Below, piece after piece: positions 50,893 through 52,706 of a stretch of 52,706 nt of DNA; the stretch's first letter is position 1; every line of letters starts with the position of its first letter. This DNA is from Chitinophagaceae bacterium (GTDB lineage: Bacteria > Bacteroidota > Bacteroidia > Chitinophagales > Chitinophagaceae), in contig JAGXRG010000014.1 of NCBI GenBank assembly GCA_018335935.1, positions 1-52,706 of the forward strand, in the 5' to 3' direction. Made by a program: the position numbers and the translations under genes. The notes beneath the pieces are model-generated. The model did no database searches. It was not told the origin of the DNA and was given only the letters and a program-made list of their open reading frames with translations.

Positions 50893-50905
50893 ATCAACAA
50901 TCAAT
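50869..50905 (-). repeat. Right arm of an imperfect inverted repeat flanking the four-helix-bundle gene
   Basis: TCAATCAA, then AATCAATCAATAAATCAACA and ATCAATAAATT, are inverted relative to the left arm at 50478-50512. The stretch has a TCAATAA-like content related to the heptamer near aguA. It overlaps the gene's last codons. Confidence 0.4.
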
Positions 50906-50919
50906 AAATTATCAATAAC

Positions 50920-51570
50920 ATGAAGTTTTTTATCGATACAGCAAATCTCGAACAGATTAAAGAAGCTAATGAATTAGGCATTTTAGATGGTGTTACTACA
51001 AATCCATCTTTAATGGCTAAAGAAGGCATTAAAGGAGAAGAAGCCATCATAAAACATTATAAAACCATTTGCGAAATGGTAGATGGTGATATTAGTGCAG
51101 AAGTTTTATCCACTACAACTAATGAAATTATTGAAGAAGGTAAAAAACTTGCTGCTATACATCCAAACATTGTAGTAAAAGTTCCTATGATAAAAGATGG
51201 CATTAAAGCTATCAAATGGTTTTCTGATAATGGAATTAGAACCAATTGCACTTTAGTATTTAGTGCAGGTCAGGCTATTTTGGCTGCAAAAGCTGGTGCC
51301 ACTTACTTATCTCCTTTTTTGGGTAGAATTGATGATGGTGGTTGGGATGGTGTTCAACTTATTGAACAAATTGCACATATTTATTCTGTACAAGGTTTCG
51401 AAACAGAAATATTAGCAGCTTCAATCAGAAATCCAAATCATATTATAAGATGTGCCGAAGCTGGTGCAGATGTTTGTACTTGTCCTTTAGATTCAATATT
51501 AGGTTTATTAAAACATCCATTAACAGATATTGGACTTGCTAAGTTTTTAGAAGATGCTAAAAAAATGTAA
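50920..51570 (+). CDS. fsa: Transaldolase / fructose-6-phosphate aldolase family protein
   Basis: 216 residues of the small transaldolase subfamily (TalC/FsaA size). Schiff-base Lys87 lies in [47 protein letters not shown] and [22 protein letters not shown] are typical. The small enzymes split between true transaldolases and fructose-6-phosphate aldolases, which the sequence does not fully resolve. The stop abuts that of the convergent ArsR gene (TAA|TTA). Confidence 0.88.
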   Translation: MKFFIDTANLEQIKEANELGILDGVTTNPSLMAKEGIKGEEAIIKHYKTICEMVDGDISAEVLSTTTNEIIEEGKKLAAIHPNIVVKVPMIKDGIKAIKWFSDNGIRTNCTLVFSAGQAILAAKAGATYLSPFLGRIDDGGWDGVQLIEQIAHIYSVQGFETEILAASIRNPNHIIRCAEAGADVCTCPLDSILGLLKHPLTDIGLAKFLEDAKKM

Positions 51571-51915
51571 TTAATCTGTATTCAATAATTGGGATACATT
51601 TTTAGTAAAATGACTTAAATATTTATAAGAGAGCATATAATAAACATATTTGCTCTCTTTTTTTGTTGTCACAAAACCAGCTCTTCGTAAAACTGCAAGA
51701 TTTTGAGATATTACCGCCTGTTGTATATTTAATTGAGTATATATTTCAGTTACAGTTAAAGTGTGTTTCTTATCTAATAATTCAATGATTGATAATCTTA
51801 AAGGATGATTAATAGCCCTTAAAATATATAGAGCTTTTTTATTTTTAATAATATCTAGAACAATTGTAGAATTATTTTCTGTAAGAAGAATTTGATTTGA
51901 ATGATTAACAGCCAT
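51571..51915 (-). CDS. ArsR-family winged-helix repressor
   Basis: 114 residues. The winged helix has ILRAINHPLRLSIIELL, TVTEIYTQLNIQQAVISQNLAVLRRAGFVTTKKE and SKYVYYML. There is no ELCVCDL-type Cys pair, so a classical arsenic or metal site is absent. The target is not evident; the convergent fsa gene and divergent ndk are both candidates. Start ATG at 51913-51915. Confidence 0.85.
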   Translation of the reverse strand: MAVNHSNQILLTENNSTIVLDIIKNKKALYILRAINHPLRLSIIELLDKKHTLTVTEIYTQLNIQQAVISQNLAVLRRAGFVTTKKESKYVYYMLSYKYLSHFTKNVSQLLNTD

Positions 51916-51981
51916 AATTAAAATAAAGTTAATGATGTCTTATTAAGTATGATGTATTTAATTCTAATAATATGCTTCCCT

Positions 51982-51989
51982 TATCTTCG
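51982..51989 (+). promoter_or_regulatory. Likely -7 element TATCTTCG for ndk
   Basis: One mismatch to TAnnTTTG, 17 bases before the ndk ATG. -33 weak. Confidence 0.35.
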
Positions 51990-52006
51990 CGACCAAAATT
52001 TTTTAT

Positions 52007-52423
52007 ATGACAAACAGAACATTTACCATGGTTAAGCCCGATGCAACAAGTAAGGGTCACACGGGTGCTATCATTAACGATATTATTGCTGGCGGATTTA
52101 CAATTAAAGCCATGAAATGGACCAAATTAACTAAAGAACAAGCTGGTGCTTTTTATGCTGTGCATAAAGAAAGACCTTTTTATGGCGAATTAGTAGATTT
52201 TATGAGTAGTGGACCAATTGTTGCTGCTATATTAGAAAAAGAAAATGCTGTAGCTGATTTTAGAAAATTAATTGGAGCTACTAATCCTGCACAAGCTGAA
52301 GAAGGTACTATAAGAAAAAAATATGCAACTTCAATGGGTGAAAATGCAGTTCATGGAAGTGATAGTGATGAGAATGCTGCAATTGAAGGCAATTTCTTCT
52401 TCTCTGAATTAGAAAGATTTTAA
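52007..52423 (+). CDS. ndk: Nucleoside diphosphate kinase
   Basis: Balances NTP and dNTP pools by phosphate exchange through a phosphohistidine. 138 residues: [41 protein letters not shown] and catalytic His116 in [20 protein letters not shown]. Length and motifs are complete. Followed directly by a strong terminator. Confidence 0.97.
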   Translation: MTNRTFTMVKPDATSKGHTGAIINDIIAGGFTIKAMKWTKLTKEQAGAFYAVHKERPFYGELVDFMSSGPIVAAILEKENAVADFRKLIGATNPAQAEEGTIRKKYATSMGENAVHGSDSDENAAIEGNFFFSELERF

Positions 52424-52444
52424 TTTATTGAAATAGTTTTAATA

Positions 52445-52474
52445 AAAAACGCCTCACAAATGTGAGGCGTTTTT
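52445..52474. terminator. Bidirectional intrinsic terminator
   Basis: AAAAACGCCTCAC / GTGAGGCGTTTTT, 13-bp stem with an AAAT loop, between ndk and the convergent DUF4402 gene. It can stop both transcripts. Confidence 0.9.
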
Positions 52475-52496
52475 ATTTGTGTGAATGTTTTAAAAA

Positions 52497-52706
52497 TTAG
52501 TTGTAGTTAACTGTTACATTAAAAGGAGTAGCAGTAGTGTACAATCCAGCAGCTTGGTTAGCACTTACATCAAGTGTAGCACCAACAGTGAAAGATTGTG
52601 TACCTGTACCACCACTAGATAACTGACCAGCAGTTAAACCAATACTTGCAGTAAAGTTGTTAATGTTCATACTGTTTGCACCATTAGCTAATACTATGTT
52701 ACCACT
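52497..52706 (-). CDS. DUF4402-like secreted protein, C-terminal 69 residues only
   Basis: The frame is open from the right edge to the TAA at 52497-52499. The sequence GNIVLANGANSMNINNFTAS, SFTVGATLDVSANQ and the end TPFNVTVNYN match the C-terminus of DUF4402 proteins, beta-rich secreted or surface proteins of Bacteroidota. The N-terminus and any signal peptide lie outside the window. Confidence 0.65.
   Translation of the reverse strand, partial: SGNIVLANGANSMNINNFTASIGLTAGQLSSGGTGTQSFTVGATLDVSANQAAGLYTTATPFNVTVNYN

Overview
The window is one continuous, very AT-rich (about 30 to 33% GC by eye) and densely coded chromosomal segment of a member of the Bacteroidota, most likely in or near the Chitinophagales. 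The pointers are a fused SecDF, the type IX secretion (T9SS) factor SprE/PorW with a T9SS type A sorting domain on a secreted protein, the futalosine-pathway enzyme MqnA, Bacteroidota-only families (DUF5606, DUF3822, DUF4402, Haem_bd), and repeated promoters of the form TTTG-N17-20-TAnnTTTG with almost no Shine-Dalgarno sequences. Nothing looks like a phage, an insertion sequence, a CRISPR array or a plasmid. Genus cannot be fixed from sequence alone.

Layout. 1-4.75 kb: a surface beta-helix protein cut by the left edge, then secDF. 4.9-9.6 kb: a Ycf48-like propeller, mqnA, purB, a Nudix hydrolase and a Cys-rich AraC regulator. 9.6-19.8 kb: a PolX-like PHP protein, a giant NtrY-like kinase with mazG, a secreted hypothetical protein, a GH3 enzyme, DUF5606 and a transglutaminase-like membrane protein. 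19.9-25.4 kb: a flavoprotein, then a cluster of GCS2-type amidoligase, ATP-grasp ligase, Ser esterase with a calcium-type loop, and an aspartic protease-PDZ lipoprotein. 25.4-27.1 kb: SprT-like, an AtpI-like protein, AtpZ and an M23-N-like stub. 27.2-33.3 kb: sprE, PBP1A, rsmG. 33.3-34.7 kb: a frameshifted LysR gene and a small divergent gene. 34.7-38.7 kb: a six-gene minus-strand operon (DUF3822, rsmD, dinB-like, GlcNAc-kinase-like, folK, deoxynucleoside kinase). 38.8-42.4 kb: PBP4, aguA and aguB, the last two separated by long 7-bp repeat arrays. 42.5-47.8 kb: gpmI, a DinB-like protein, a haem-binding protein, leuS. 48-52.7 kb: ftsX, a T9SS cargo protein, the 4.5S SRP RNA gene, a free-standing four-helix-bundle (23S IVP type) gene, a transaldolase-like gene, an ArsR regulator, ndk, and a DUF4402 protein cut by the right edge.

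How it fits together. Most genes are housekeeping: export (secDF, ffs, ftsX), wall synthesis and turnover (PBP1A, PBP4, GH3, GlcNAc kinase), nucleotide and folate metabolism (purB, ndk, dNK, mazG, folK), translation (leuS, rsmG, rsmD), glycolysis (gpmI), menaquinone (mqnA) and agmatine-to-putrescine conversion (aguA, aguB). T9SS is shown by sprE and by a cargo protein.

The least ordinary signals are: (1) the amidoligase/ATP-grasp/esterase/protease cluster, which may make and process an unknown peptide-like product; (2) 7-bp tandem repeats both between genes (31 and 5 copies) and in frame inside gpmI and leuS, where they encode 7-residue peptide repeats; (3) a four-helix-bundle gene flanked by imperfect inverted repeats; (4) a LysR gene broken at an A8 run; (5) promoter elements so close to start codons that several mRNAs may be leaderless; and (6) tail-to-tail genes that share their stop codons at TTAA.
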